64,000 bases of DNA from 13-2-20CM-66-19 sp036273735 (GCA_036273735.1 DASUHA010000023.1:6376-70375), one strand, 5' to 3'; counted from the first letter of the stretch, positions 33,969-43,433 are shown. Notes: generated by a model not told the origin, from the sequence alone. Made by a program: numbers and translations.

Positions 33969-35915
33969 ATGTGCGGCATCTGCGGATTCAACTGGAGCGA
34001 TGAGCGTCTGATCGAGCGGATGAAGGCGCGGCTCGTGCACCGTGGCCCGGATGATCATGGCAGTTACGTGGCAGAAGGCGTCTCACTCGGGCACCGCCGG
34101 CTCACCATCATCGATCTGAGCGATGCGGGAAGACAGCCGCTTTCGAACGAGGACGGCACCGTCTGGATCACCTTCAACGGGGAGATCTACAACCATCTCG
34201 AGCTGCGCTCGCGCCTCGAGTCCAAGGGCCACGTGTTTCGCAGCCGCAGCGACACCGAGGCGATCGTCCACGCGTACGAGGAATACGGGCTCGAGTTCGC
34301 CCGGCATCTCACCGGCATGTTCGCGCTCGCCATCTGGGATGCGCCCAGGCGGCGCCTCGTGTTGGCGCGCGACCGGCTCGGTCTCAAGCCCCTTTACTAC
34401 ACGCTCGAGGATGGGCGGGTGCGCTTCGCCTCCGAGATCAAGGCCCTGCTCGCCGATCCCGCCCTGAAACGAGGGCTCCGCCGCCAAGGGCTGCTCGATC
34501 TTCTCGGCTACGAGTTCGTACCGGCGCCGGACACGCTCTTCGAGGGTATCAGGAAGCTCCTTCCGGGCTGCCTCCTCACCGTCGAGGGAGGACGCGCGCG
34601 TCTCACGCGCTATTGGTCGCTCGAGACGCAGGAGATCGAGCCCACCGAGGAGGCGCTGGCGGACCTCCTCGAGAGTGCGAGCGCCGATCACACCATGAGC
34701 GATGTCCCGCTCGGCGCCTTCCTCTCGGGCGGAATCGACTCGAGTACGGTCGTGAGCTTCCTCAGCCGCTCGGTGCCGGCAGGACTTCAGACGTTCGCTC
34801 TCGGCTATCGCGAGGCCTCCTTCAGCGAGTTCGAGTATGCGCGCCGAGTCGCCGAGCATTTCCATACCCGCCATACCGAGCTTCTCGTGCAGCCCGTCGA
34901 TGCGTCCGTGATTCAGCGCTCGGTATGGCATCTCGATGAGCCGACCACCGATCCCTCGAACCTGCCTTTCATGCTCATCTGCGCCGAGGCGCGCCGCTAC
35001 GTGAAAGTCTGCCTGAGCGGCGATGGCGGCGATGAGATCCTCATGGGGTACGACCGCTTCCGGGCGAGCAAGGCCAACTCCTGGCTCGAGCGGCTGCCGC
35101 TGCCGCTGCGGCAACACCTCTACCGCGCCGCGGTGGCGTGTCTACCCGACAATGAGCTCAAGAAGGGCGCCACCAATATCCTCAAGCGCTTCCTTCAGGG
35201 GGCGCTCCTCAACGCCGATGGCGAGCACATCCGCTGGCAGTACTTCAGTGATCCGGCGCAAACCAACGCGCTCCTCGAGCCGGGCTTCCTCCAGGGTCTC
35301 GACACCGATCCCTTCACGCCGGTCAAGCGCTGGTCCTCACTCGGCCCGAAGGACCGCGGTCACCGCGAGCAGTACGTCGAGCTCAACACGGTGCTGCCGG
35401 ACAGCGTCCTCATGAAGGTGGACAAGATGTCCATGGCGTGCGGCCTGGAGGTGCGCCCGCCTTTCCTCGATCACCGCGTGGTCGAGTTCTGCTACTCCCT
35501 GCCGACCCATCTCAAGCTCAGGGGGCTCACCACCAAGTGGCTGCTGAAGCACACCATGAGCGAGCGGTTGCCGCCCGGGATTGCGAGGCGCGCCAAGCAG
35601 GGCTTCAGCATCCCGATGAAGAACTGGATCCGCGGCGAGCTCGCCGAGCTCACGCGGGATGAGGTCTTCTCCTCGCCCCTCATCGGAGAGCATTTCCGGC
35701 GAACCGCGCTCGAGCAGCGCTGGCAGGAGCACCAGGCGCGTCGACACAACCACAGCCATCTCTTCTGGATGCTGCTCAACCTTGCGCTCTGGGAGCGGCA
35801 GCTTCTGCGCGGCACCTCGGATCCGAGCGCCGAGCCCGAGGAAGCACGCGCTGCAGCGCCCTCGAGCGCCCAGCCCCAGTCCGGATCGCGAGCACGGCTT
35901 CAGGCCGTCTCCTGA
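33969..35915 (+). CDS. asnB: Asparagine synthase-like glutamine amidotransferase (first copy)
   Basis: 648 residues with AAGGGGG ribosome site. Cys2 of MCGICGF is the glutaminase nucleophile, followed by RGPDDHG and NGEIYNH of the class II GATase domain. The synthetase domain has the PP-loop LGAFLSGGIDSSTVVSF and LSGDGGDEILMGYDR. The C-terminus has RRAKQGFSIPMKNWI. True AsnB makes asparagine. In glycan clusters such enzymes are thought to amidate sugar acids (uronamide formation), which is the likely job here given the neighbours. It shares an operon with the GT4 and flippase genes; its stop and the flippase start overlap by one base. Confidence 0.85.
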   Translation: MCGICGFNWSDERLIERMKARLVHRGPDDHGSYVAEGVSLGHRRLTIIDLSDAGRQPLSNEDGTVWITFNGEIYNHLELRSRLESKGHVFRSRSDTEAIVHAYEEYGLEFARHLTGMFALAIWDAPRRRLVLARDRLGLKPLYYTLEDGRVRFASEIKALLADPALKRGLRRQGLLDLLGYEFVPAPDTLFEGIRKLLPGCLLTVEGGRARLTRYWSLETQEIEPTEEALADLLESASADHTMSDVPLGAFLSGGIDSSTVVSFLSRSVPAGLQTFALGYREASFSEFEYARRVAEHFHTRHTELLVQPVDASVIQRSVWHLDEPTTDPSNLPFMLICAEARRYVKVCLSGDGGDEILMGYDRFRASKANSWLERLPLPLRQHLYRAAVACLPDNELKKGATNILKRFLQGALLNADGEHIRWQYFSDPAQTNALLEPGFLQGLDTDPFTPVKRWSSLGPKDRGHREQYVELNTVLPDSVLMKVDKMSMACGLEVRPPFLDHRVVEFCYSLPTHLKLRGLTTKWLLKHTMSERLPPGIARRAKQGFSIPMKNWIRGELAELTRDEVFSSPLIGEHFRRTALEQRWQEHQARRHNHSHLFWMLLNLALWERQLLRGTSDPSAEPEEARAAAPSSAQPQSGSRARLQAVS

Positions 35916-37177
35916 TGCTGACGGCGCTCTATCGCTCCGCATCGCTGCGCACAGCGGCGGCGATGGGGATCGGCGGCATCGGCTTCAGCCTGGGGAGTCT
36001 GCTCCTCGCCCGCGTGATGCCGACCCAGGAATACGGGCTCGTATCGCTCGTCCTCGGTATCGTCGCGGTCGCCGGTCTCACCGCGCCACTCGGTCTCGAT
36101 CAGGTTGCCGCCCGGCGGGGTATCCGACTCGATGCGAGCTGGCGGCGCGCAGCCTTTGGCGCTTGCATGACGACCGCGCTCGCGGCTGCGACGATCGCCG
36201 GTCTCGTCTATCACCTCTCCCCGGCCCTGGTGGCGAGCGTGGCGCTGATCACGCTCACCTTGGGTGTTGCACAATCCGCGGGCGGCCATTTCCAGGGTCA
36301 GCAACATCTGCGCACCGCGGTCTGGGTGGTGCAGCTCCTGAATGCCGCGCTCGCACTCGTCGCGCTCCTCGCGATAGGGATCGGCCTCACCACCGCCGCC
36401 TCGGTGTGTTTGCTCCTCGCCGCAGTGGCGATGCTTGCAGCGGCCGGCGTCTGGTGGTTCCTCAGGCGTCGTGAGGGCGCGGGTGACAACCAACCGACGC
36501 CCTGGGGACTGCGCTGGGAGGCCGTCTCGCTTCTGACAGTGCAGACCTGCGGCTCGGCGTTCATGCAGCTCGAGCGTCTGCTCCTCGGCCCGATCGTGGG
36601 GCTGCACGACCTGGCGGTCTACAGCGTGCTCGCGGCGCTCGTGAGCTCGCCCTTTCGTCTGCTGCAGGCTGCCGTGCAATTCACGCTGATGCCGACGCTG
36701 CGGGTTGCCGCAGATGCCCACGCCCGGCGCGTGAAGATCGCACGCGAAGCCACTCTGGTGTTTGTCACCGTGACCGTGGGCTCAGTGGCCATCTGGGTGC
36801 TTGCGCCGCCGCTCGCGCGCTGGCTCGTTGCCGGCCGCTATACGCTCTCGCACGCGCTGATCTTAGCGACGCTCGTCTCGGGATTCCTCAAGGTGGTGAG
36901 CGGCTTCATGACGGCGGTCGTGGTCTCGTGCGGCGAGGAACGGCGCCTGCGGACTTTGAGCTTCGTCTGCTGGGGATCGATTGCCATCAGCGTCGCGGGC
37001 GCCTTTCTCACTGGGCCCTGGGGACTCGTCGGGGTGTTGTATGGGATCTCCGCCGGATGGCTCATCCGCTGCCTCCTCACCGCGTGGCTGGCCTTGCCCT
37101 ATCTCAGGCAGCCTCGCGAGAATGAAGGGAGCCGGTTGCCGCGGCAGGTCAGCCTGCGGCCGAGTAACTCGCGATGA
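35915..37177 (+). CDS. Wzx-type oligosaccharide flippase
   Basis: 420 residues with ~12 hydrophobic helices of the MATE-like polysaccharide-export type (FSLGSLLLARVMPTQEYGLVSLVLGIVAV at the start, then repeated pairs, LRLGPIVGLHDLAVYSV-type region in the middle). It would flip undecaprenyl-linked glycan across the inner membrane. The start overlaps the asnB stop by one base. The last 29 bp overlap the end of the opposite-strand epimerase gene. Confidence 0.85.
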   Translation: MLTALYRSASLRTAAAMGIGGIGFSLGSLLLARVMPTQEYGLVSLVLGIVAVAGLTAPLGLDQVAARRGIRLDASWRRAAFGACMTTALAAATIAGLVYHLSPALVASVALITLTLGVAQSAGGHFQGQQHLRTAVWVVQLLNAALALVALLAIGIGLTTAASVCLLLAAVAMLAAAGVWWFLRRREGAGDNQPTPWGLRWEAVSLLTVQTCGSAFMQLERLLLGPIVGLHDLAVYSVLAALVSSPFRLLQAAVQFTLMPTLRVAADAHARRVKIAREATLVFVTVTVGSVAIWVLAPPLARWLVAGRYTLSHALILATLVSGFLKVVSGFMTAVVVSCGEERRLRTLSFVCWGSIAISVAGAFLTGPWGLVGVLYGISAGWLIRCLLTAWLALPYLRQPRENEGSRLPRQVSLRPSNSR

Positions 37178-38141
37178 CCTCGCGGGCACCACCCGGCAGG
37201 TCGGTCTTCGGCTCGAAGCCGAGTGACTGACGCGCTGCACGGATGTCGAAGGCGTTGTCGTTCTCGAAGAAGGCAAGGGTCCGCCTGGAGACGGGAGGCT
37301 CCGCCCCCACCACTGCACTCACCTGCTCTGCCGCCCACCCCACGGTGAGTCCCAGCCAGCGCGGTGCATGAAAGCCCGGCGGCGAGACCTTGAGCGCCCG
37401 CGCGAACTCGCCGACCATTTCCTCCACCGTCATCCAGCGTGGGCCTGCGATGTTGAAGATGTGGTCCGAGACTTCCGGTCCGGCTGCGGCGGCGAGCTCG
37501 AGAGCCGCCGACAGGTCATCGATGTAGATGGGATGGCGCAGGTTGTTGCCGCGGCCAATGAAGAAGAACCGCCCTTTGCGTAGCGAGCGGATGAGCTTGG
37601 CCGTGCGCGGACAGCCGACGCCGTATACCCAGGAGGGCCTGACGATGACGAGGTCGACGCCCAAGCGGCGGGCCGCCTTGCGGGCGGCCTGCTCGCCGGC
37701 AGCCTTGGTCCGCTCGTAGTCGTTGTCGGGGTTGAGCGGAGCGTCCTCGGCGGCTGGCGGGTGCGCGACGTGTCCGTACACGCCTACGCTACTCACCTGT
37801 ACCACGCGCCGCACCCGAGCGGCCGCGCTCAACTCGATGAGCTTCTCGAGCGCTTTGACGTTGACCGATTCGAACTGCACCGGCGTCGCGTGCACATCGA
37901 GATGCACGCTCGCCAGGTTGAAGACCGTATCGACGCCCTCGAGTGCCTGGGCAAGACCCTGCAGCTCGCGGATGTCCTGCACCCGAAAGTCCACGCCGCT
38001 CCCCTGAGGCTGCGCCGGAGGATGCACGTCGATGGCTCTCACCTCAAAGCCGCGGCCCGCGAGGTAAGGGGCGAAGTGCGAGCCGACGAAACCAGCCGCC
38101 CCGGTCACGAGTACGCGCGCGCCCGCCGATCCCATCGTCAT
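37149..38141 (-). CDS. NAD-dependent sugar epimerase/dehydratase
   Basis: 330 residues of the extended SDR family. The Rossmann glycine motif is VTGAAGFVGSHFAPYL, the catalytic Ser/Tyr/Lys are in VSSVGVYG and NDYERTKAAGE, and RHPIYIDDL plus the RPSWVYG region are typical of UDP-sugar epimerases or reductases. The substrate is unknown but is presumably a nucleotide-linked sugar for this cluster. It converges on the flippase and starts an operon-like leftward run with the methyltransferase four bases upstream. Confidence 0.85.
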   Translation of the reverse strand: MTMGSAGARVLVTGAAGFVGSHFAPYLAGRGFEVRAIDVHPPAQPQGSGVDFRVQDIRELQGLAQALEGVDTVFNLASVHLDVHATPVQFESVNVKALEKLIELSAAARVRRVVQVSSVGVYGHVAHPPAAEDAPLNPDNDYERTKAAGEQAARKAARRLGVDLVIVRPSWVYGVGCPRTAKLIRSLRKGRFFFIGRGNNLRHPIYIDDLSAALELAAAAGPEVSDHIFNIAGPRWMTVEEMVGEFARALKVSPPGFHAPRWLGLTVGWAAEQVSAVVGAEPPVSRRTLAFFENDNAFDIRAARQSLGFEPKTDLPGGAREVIASYSAAG

Positions 38142-38145
38142 CAGC

Positions 38146-39003
38146 CTACTTGCGCGCGGAGACGGCGACGGCGTAGCCGCCGCGGCCCGGGATCAGCTTA
38201 TCGAGGAGTGAGAAGACATACATGAAAGGATAGATCAGCGAGTACATGCGGTACTCCTTGCGCACCGCCTCGAGCTCCTTGCGCGACGTCGGTGCGATCG
38301 TCCCCTCCATGACCTGGGGATGCTCCTTCTTGCGGGTGAGCACCTTCACGTATACGAAGTTGATGAGGAGCTCGGCGAACTCCGTGAAGAAGCGCGCATA
38401 ACCGCCGCTCGCCACGGGGCGCATGCCCACCGAGCGGAACATCGCTTCGAGCTCGCGAATGCGATAGCCCTGCACGACATGGCCGTAGGTGGCAGGTCCC
38501 ATGCCGATGACGCGCTTCAACGCGGCGACCGGCAGGCGCGTATCGCCGCTCGGCGTCGTGATGATCGCGAGGCCGCCGGGCGCGAGCACGCGGCGGATCT
38601 CGCGGTTCAAGCCGCTGACATCGGGAAAATGCTCGTGGACGTCGATCACGATGAGGACATCGAAGGCGCCGTCGGGAAAGGGAAAGCGGTTGATGTCGAC
38701 GTGCGCCACCGGATCGCCGAGGAACTCCGCCATCTCGGGGATCCCTTGCGGGTACACCTGACCCCAGCTCCAGCGGCCGCCGGCGGCACGGAAGTGATAG
38801 TTCATGGCACCGTTGTTGTCGTGACCGGAGATGAGCAGGCACCGCTCATCTTTCACCGGCCCGAGGAGCCGCATCAGGAGCTCCACCTTCTGCCGCTTCT
38901 TCAGCGACTTCGCGTACATCTGCAGCTGCCACGGGGTGCCGCTCGATTGCGGGGCCGAAGGGGCGGCATAGTGGCTTCGGGTAACCGGGCTCGTGGTCGT
39001 CAT
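38146..39003 (-). CDS. SAM-dependent methyltransferase
   Basis: 285 residues from the ATG at 39003, which has TTGGAG upstream; the frame to 39045 overlaps the neighbour. The core is class I-like: CLLISGHDNNGAMNYHF in place of the usual GxGxG, then FPDGAFDVLIVIDVHEHF (motif II), and REIRRVLAPGGLAIITTPS (motif III). A helical C-terminal extension with a hydrophobic stretch (SLIYPFMYVFSLLDKL) suggests membrane contact. It may methylate a glycan or lipid intermediate. The unusual glycine motif lowers certainty on the cofactor site. Confidence 0.8.
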   Translation of the reverse strand: MTTTSPVTRSHYAAPSAPQSSGTPWQLQMYAKSLKKRQKVELLMRLLGPVKDERCLLISGHDNNGAMNYHFRAAGGRWSWGQVYPQGIPEMAEFLGDPVAHVDINRFPFPDGAFDVLIVIDVHEHFPDVSGLNREIRRVLAPGGLAIITTPSGDTRLPVAALKRVIGMGPATYGHVVQGYRIRELEAMFRSVGMRPVASGGYARFFTEFAELLINFVYVKVLTRKKEHPQVMEGTIAPTSRKELEAVRKEYRMYSLIYPFMYVFSLLDKLIPGRGGYAVAVSARK

Positions 39004-39017
39004 GCGGGACTCCAATA

Positions 39018-40679
39018 TCAGGCTGCGGCGGGCTCGAGGTCGCACGCGAGGGGCCCGCGAAAGGCGGCGAGCTGACGCGCAGCCTCATCCACCTGGGCGC
39101 CCGTCTCCTTGGTGCTCCAGCGCAGCTCGCGCGCCAGGGTCGCGGCACAGGCGCTGAGCGCGCTCCGATCGAGCGCCTGGCTGAGATAGAGGGGCGTCCG
39201 GCGCATCACCACATCCACCAGACGTACGGCCATCTCAGCGCGCGCGGCGTAGGCGACCTGCGCCAGGACCACCGGCAGATCCGGCACGACCCGCGCCGAA
39301 AGCGAGGTCTCGGCTGCCATGAGGGCCAGGACATACCGGTGCGCCGCGCCATAGCATTGCTCGAGATGGCTCAGGATGGCGGCATCCAGAGGCGGCGTCC
39401 CGCGGGGACCTGCGACGATCGCGCTCGCCCTGGGAGCGAGCTTGCGCGGCCGTGAGCCGATCTCATCCCCCACGCCGAGCTGCCGGCAGGCCACCGTCAC
39501 GGCCTGCGCGGCCACGGCCGGCGCAATGGTCCACTTCACCCCGACGACGGACACGAGGCCCCTGAGGCCCGCCGGTTCATGATCGATGACCTGCGGGTCG
39601 CGCTCGAGGGCGACTTCGGTCCCCTCGTTGCCTTCCTCCTCCGGCAGGAGGCCCGCGAATACGCCCCGGACATCGGCGCCGCACAACCGGTGGTTGCCGA
39701 GAACGCTGTTGAGATCGGTCAGGAAAGCGAGCACCTCATCGCGCATGACATCGCTCGAGCGTGTGTCGGGATGACAGCGCAGGTGCCGCGTACCGATGAG
39801 CGAGCAGCCGTTCCACGGCAGTATGAAATACGTGGTGTCACTGCGGCCGTGCGCGCGCACCGTGAGCCCGACACCATCAGGGAATGGCAGCGCCCGGGTC
39901 ACCAGGTTGAAGGCCCTGGAGGCGCGGAACATCGGCTCCTTGGGCCGGCCCGCGCCCGCGGGCAGCCACTCCTCCACCCACGGCCCTGCAGCGTTGATGA
40001 CGAGCTTCGCCCGCAGCTCCATCTCACGGCCGGAGAGCTCATCGCGGGCACGCACGCCACGGATGTGAGAGTGATGCGCCAGAAGACCTGTTGCACGCAC
40101 GTAGTTGATGACCTGCGCGCCAGCCTCCGAGGCGGCATTGACGACCGAAAAGAGCAGCCGCTCGGTGTCGAGACATACGGCATCGTGCCAGGCGGCGGCG
40201 CCGTTGCAGCCCTCCAAGTCGATGCCTGCGAGCGCTGCCCGGGCCGCAGCCTCGCTGAGGAGGACTCCCCGCGGTAACTGCCGGTCCTCGCGCACGCCAC
40301 GGTTGCGGTCCATGCTCAAGAGATCGTTGATCCAGAGCGCGGTGCGCATGACGAGCGGCCCGCGCATCCCGAGCCCACGCGTGGGCAGCACGAAGCGCAG
40401 CGGCCGCGCGAGGTGCGGAGCCAGACGCAACCACTCCCGGCGCTCGCGGACCGACTCCCGCATACGCTTGATGTCGAGGCGCTGCAGATGGCGCAGCCCC
40501 CCGTGAAGGGTTCGCAGACTCTGGCTCGAGGTGGCATTGCCGAAATCGCCGGCCTCGATGAGCGCGACCCGCAGTCCGCGCAGCGCTGCCTCCCAGGCAG
40601 CGCAGGCGCCATAGATGCCGCCACCGACCACGAGGAGGTCGTAGGGGGTGCTTGGGAGTCGCGCGATGTTACGCAGCAT
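39018..40679 (-). CDS. GlpD-like FAD-dependent glycerol-3-phosphate dehydrogenase/oxidase
   Basis: 553 residues from ATG 40679 (GGGGG upstream; GTG 40685 also possible). The FAD motif VVGGGIYGACAAWEAALRG and the GNATSSQSLRTLHGGLRHLQ segment are characteristic of GlpD. Later are the INAAGPWVEEWL loop and a C-terminal helical domain. GlpD oxidises sn-glycerol 3-phosphate to dihydroxyacetone phosphate. Placed between an asnB homologue and a methyltransferase, it may instead act on a glycerol-phosphate or sugar-alcohol group in the glycan. Start and asnB2 stop overlap, so they are coupled. Confidence 0.8.
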   Translation of the reverse strand: MLRNIARLPSTPYDLLVVGGGIYGACAAWEAALRGLRVALIEAGDFGNATSSQSLRTLHGGLRHLQRLDIKRMRESVRERREWLRLAPHLARPLRFVLPTRGLGMRGPLVMRTALWINDLLSMDRNRGVREDRQLPRGVLLSEAAARAALAGIDLEGCNGAAAWHDAVCLDTERLLFSVVNAASEAGAQVINYVRATGLLAHHSHIRGVRARDELSGREMELRAKLVINAAGPWVEEWLPAGAGRPKEPMFRASRAFNLVTRALPFPDGVGLTVRAHGRSDTTYFILPWNGCSLIGTRHLRCHPDTRSSDVMRDEVLAFLTDLNSVLGNHRLCGADVRGVFAGLLPEEEGNEGTEVALERDPQVIDHEPAGLRGLVSVVGVKWTIAPAVAAQAVTVACRQLGVGDEIGSRPRKLAPRASAIVAGPRGTPPLDAAILSHLEQCYGAAHRYVLALMAAETSLSARVVPDLPVVLAQVAYAARAEMAVRLVDVVMRRTPLYLSQALDRSALSACAATLARELRWSTKETGAQVDEAARQLAAFRGPLACDLEPAAA

Positions 40680-42579
40680 GGACACGCACCCCCGGCAACT
40701 CGATTCCGGCCCCGAACCGGTCGCGCCAGAGTTGAAAGACCATGAGGGCCCAGAGGAGATGACTGTGGTTGTGAGCGCCGCTCTCGTGCTCGCGCATCAG
40801 CTGCTCGACGTAGCCGGCATCGAAGAGACCCTCGGCGGCAAGGCTGCCCGGACTCAGGAGCTCGTGCATGAGTCCATTCCATTCGTGAGCCAGCCAGTGC
40901 TTCATCGGCATGCTGAAGCCTTCCTTGCCGCGTCGCAGCACCGACTGGGGCAGCGATCCGGCAAACGCGCGCTTCAGGATCCACTTGCGCTCTCCGCCGC
41001 GGACCTTGAGCCGCGACGGAATTGCGAGCGCGAGATCCACGACCTCATTGTCGAGGTAGGGCACGCGCGCCTCGAGCGAGGTCGCCATGCTCATCGCATC
41101 CACCTTGGCCAGGATGTCCTCCGGCAGATAGAACCGCAGATCACAGCGCATCTGTGCCGCGAGCCGATCGGCCGCCCCGCCCTCCAGAACCGTGCGCACG
41201 AGTCCTTCGGCAGCGCCTGTGACCTGCGCACGGAACTCGCGCGTGTAGAGCCGGGCGCGCTGCTCCTCGCGCAGGAACACCATCCAGCGAAGGTGTTGCC
41301 AGTCCGCCGGCAGCCGAGCGCCTTCGAGGAACCGGCGCAGCTCGTTGGCGAGCCCGCGCTTGCCCCGTCCGAGCGGCAGGCCACGCGCGAGCCACTCCGC
41401 AGCAGCGCGCATCGGCGCGGGCTGCCAGTCGAGGAGGCGCGCGCTCAGCCGATCCGCTCGATAAGTGTCATAGCCGCCGAAGAGCTCATCACCGCCATCG
41501 CCTCCGAGCGCCACGGTCACTCTGCGCCGCGCGATCCTCGCGACGAGCAGCGTCGGGAAAACCGAGAAGTCGGCGATGGGCTGATCGAGTTGCGAGATGA
41601 CTTCCGGCAGCACGGCGAGGTAGTCGGGAGTCAGCACCTCCTCGTGATGCTGTGTACCGCAATGCTCGGCGACGGCGCGCGCATAGCGCAGCTCACTGTA
41701 GGTCGGATCGCCGAAGCCGATGGAGAACGTGAGGGGCGGTGTCGGGGAAACTTCCGTCATTGCCGCGACGAGGATCGAGGAATCGATCCCGCCGCTCAGG
41801 AATGCCCCGAGCGGCACATCGCTCGCGAGCTGCCGCCGCACCGCGCCAACGAGCGTCTGGCGCAGCTGTTCGGCAACTTCCGTCGCATCGCCAGTGAGAT
41901 CCGGTGTACCTGCCGGCAGCGACCAGAACCGGCCCTGGTGGATCTTTCCGCCCGAGAAGGTGAGCCAGGCGCCCGGAGGCACCTTCTTCACATCCTCGAA
42001 GAGCGTCGTCGGGCTCGCGGTGTACTCGAAAGTCAGCAGTTGATCGACGCCCATGGGGTCGATGACCCGCGCCGAGCCGCCGGCTGCGAGGATGCATTTG
42101 ACCTCGGAGGAGAACCAGAGGCTGCCGCCGTACAGGCTGTAGTAAAGCGGCTTGATCCCCATCCGATCGCGCGCGAGCAGCAGGCGCCTGAGCTCGCTGT
42201 CCCAGAGCGCGATCGCGAACATGCCATTCAGGCGCGAGAGGAATCCGAGGCCGTGCTCCTCATAGAGCCGCGGGATCACCTCGCTGTCGCCCGTGCCGCG
42301 GAAGCGATGCCCCTTGGCCGTGAGCTCGGTACGAAGCTCGCGGTAGTTGTAGATCTCGCCGTTGAAGACCGCGTGTACGGTACCCGCCTGGTTGCTCACG
42401 GGCTGATCGCCGCTCACGAGGTCCAACACGGCGAGGCGCCGCATGCCGAGGCCGACGCCCGGCTCGATGTGGAACCCCTCCCCGTCCGGCCCGCGATGGC
42501 GCATCGCATCGCACATGCTGGCGATGAGCTCGCGTGGCGGTGAGGATCCGCGGGTGGCCACTCCGGCGATTCCGCACAT
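40669..42579 (-). CDS. asnB: Asparagine synthase-like glutamine amidotransferase (second copy)
   Basis: 636 residues with GAGGAG ribosome site. Cys2 of MCGIAGV, RGPDGEGFH and NGEIYNYREL form the GATase domain; LGAFLSGGIDSSILVAAM and ALGGDGGDELFGGYD form the synthetase domain. The N- and C-terminal motifs match those of the first copy in order, but the two differ enough to be old paralogues, not a recent duplication. Two amidotransferases in one 14-kb cluster suggest two different amidated sugars or lipids. It lies 14 bp downstream of the DAHVHLH-containing gene. Confidence 0.85.
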   Translation of the reverse strand: MCGIAGVATRGSSPPRELIASMCDAMRHRGPDGEGFHIEPGVGLGMRRLAVLDLVSGDQPVSNQAGTVHAVFNGEIYNYRELRTELTAKGHRFRGTGDSEVIPRLYEEHGLGFLSRLNGMFAIALWDSELRRLLLARDRMGIKPLYYSLYGGSLWFSSEVKCILAAGGSARVIDPMGVDQLLTFEYTASPTTLFEDVKKVPPGAWLTFSGGKIHQGRFWSLPAGTPDLTGDATEVAEQLRQTLVGAVRRQLASDVPLGAFLSGGIDSSILVAAMTEVSPTPPLTFSIGFGDPTYSELRYARAVAEHCGTQHHEEVLTPDYLAVLPEVISQLDQPIADFSVFPTLLVARIARRRVTVALGGDGGDELFGGYDTYRADRLSARLLDWQPAPMRAAAEWLARGLPLGRGKRGLANELRRFLEGARLPADWQHLRWMVFLREEQRARLYTREFRAQVTGAAEGLVRTVLEGGAADRLAAQMRCDLRFYLPEDILAKVDAMSMATSLEARVPYLDNEVVDLALAIPSRLKVRGGERKWILKRAFAGSLPQSVLRRGKEGFSMPMKHWLAHEWNGLMHELLSPGSLAAEGLFDAGYVEQLMREHESGAHNHSHLLWALMVFQLWRDRFGAGIELPGVRVHAA

Positions 42580-42593
42580 GAGCGCTCCTCAGC

Positions 42594-43433
42594 TCACGCG
42601 TGCAGCCGCTTGCGAAGCTGCATTCCGATCTGGTTGCGCACGAAGCGCAGGGGCGGCTCGAGGGTGGCGAAGCGCTCGAGCGGGGCACGAACCTGCGTCA
42701 GCGCCCGCAGCAGGCTCTCCCCGGGATGCATCGGGTCCAGATCGATCGGGACCTTGAGACCCATGCGTCCGACCTTCGAGACATCGTGCGGGAAGGGCAG
42801 CGGATCGGTGCCGGGAAGGTCGCGCACGCCGAGCCGCGCTGCGCGCTCGAAGTGGTGGGGGTAACCCCAGAAGACCGGCCGCCCGCCCTCGTCTCCGAGG
42901 AAGAGGGTCGGCTTGCGGAATTCGCGGACGAGCTCGTGCAGGAGCCGGCCACGGCGGAAGAACCACTTGCCCGGTCCCCAGGGAATGACACGAGGCACTC
43001 CCAACGCCTCAGACTCGCGGAGGACCTCCCGGATCGGCCGACCGTCCGCGAATCGCTGAGTCGTACCGAGAATCAGCACCTCCAGTCCCTCACGGCAGGC
43101 TACCTGTCGGCCGGCGACGATGAAGAGCTCCCGCCCGCCATCGCGGGCCAATACACTAATGCCCTCTTCGGTCGGTGTAACCGTCCAGCGACGCAGCCTG
43201 AGACCGCAGGTCCCGTCGTAGGCGAACCGCCCATCTGCGAGTGCGCGCAGCGCGCCGAAGCAGTCGTCCGGGGCGCATTCGGCGAGTAGCAGGAAGTACG
43301 CTCTGGGCTCGACGCGGGCCGTGCCGTTGCTCGCGGCACACAGGTTTTTGTAGGCGTTCTGCAGGAGGTCATCGGGGTCGTAGCACGAGTGCAGATGGAC
43401 GTGCGCATCTACGCAGGCGATGACGTGGCTCAT
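42594..43433 (-). CDS. PHP/amidohydrolase-like protein, unknown function
   Basis: 279 residues. The N-terminus ACVDAHVHLHSCYD resembles the metal-binding H-x-H of PHP-domain or amidohydrolase enzymes, and later HFER...PFPHDVSKVGRMG may offer further ligands, but no full family motif set is visible. The middle carries FIVAGRQVACREGLEVLILGT strands. It heads the leftward run (this gene, asnB2, flavoprotein, methyltransferase, epimerase) and could hydrolyse an intermediate. The family is not recognised with confidence. Confidence 0.55.
   Translation of the reverse strand: MSHVIACVDAHVHLHSCYDPDDLLQNAYKNLCAASNGTARVEPRAYFLLLAECAPDDCFGALRALADGRFAYDGTCGLRLRRWTVTPTEEGISVLARDGGRELFIVAGRQVACREGLEVLILGTTQRFADGRPIREVLRESEALGVPRVIPWGPGKWFFRRGRLLHELVREFRKPTLFLGDEGGRPVFWGYPHHFERAARLGVRDLPGTDPLPFPHDVSKVGRMGLKVPIDLDPMHPGESLLRALTQVRAPLERFATLEPPLRFVRNQIGMQLRKRLHA

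Noticed and set aside
34083..35117. 344-codon open frame antisense to the first asnB gene
   Set aside because: Same reason: the plus-strand gene is certain and the antisense protein resembles no family.
40648..42543. 631-codon open frame antisense to the second asnB gene
   Set aside because: It lies fully inside a gene with clear asparagine synthase motifs; long antisense frames are expected in high-GC coding DNA, and its composition is shadow-like.
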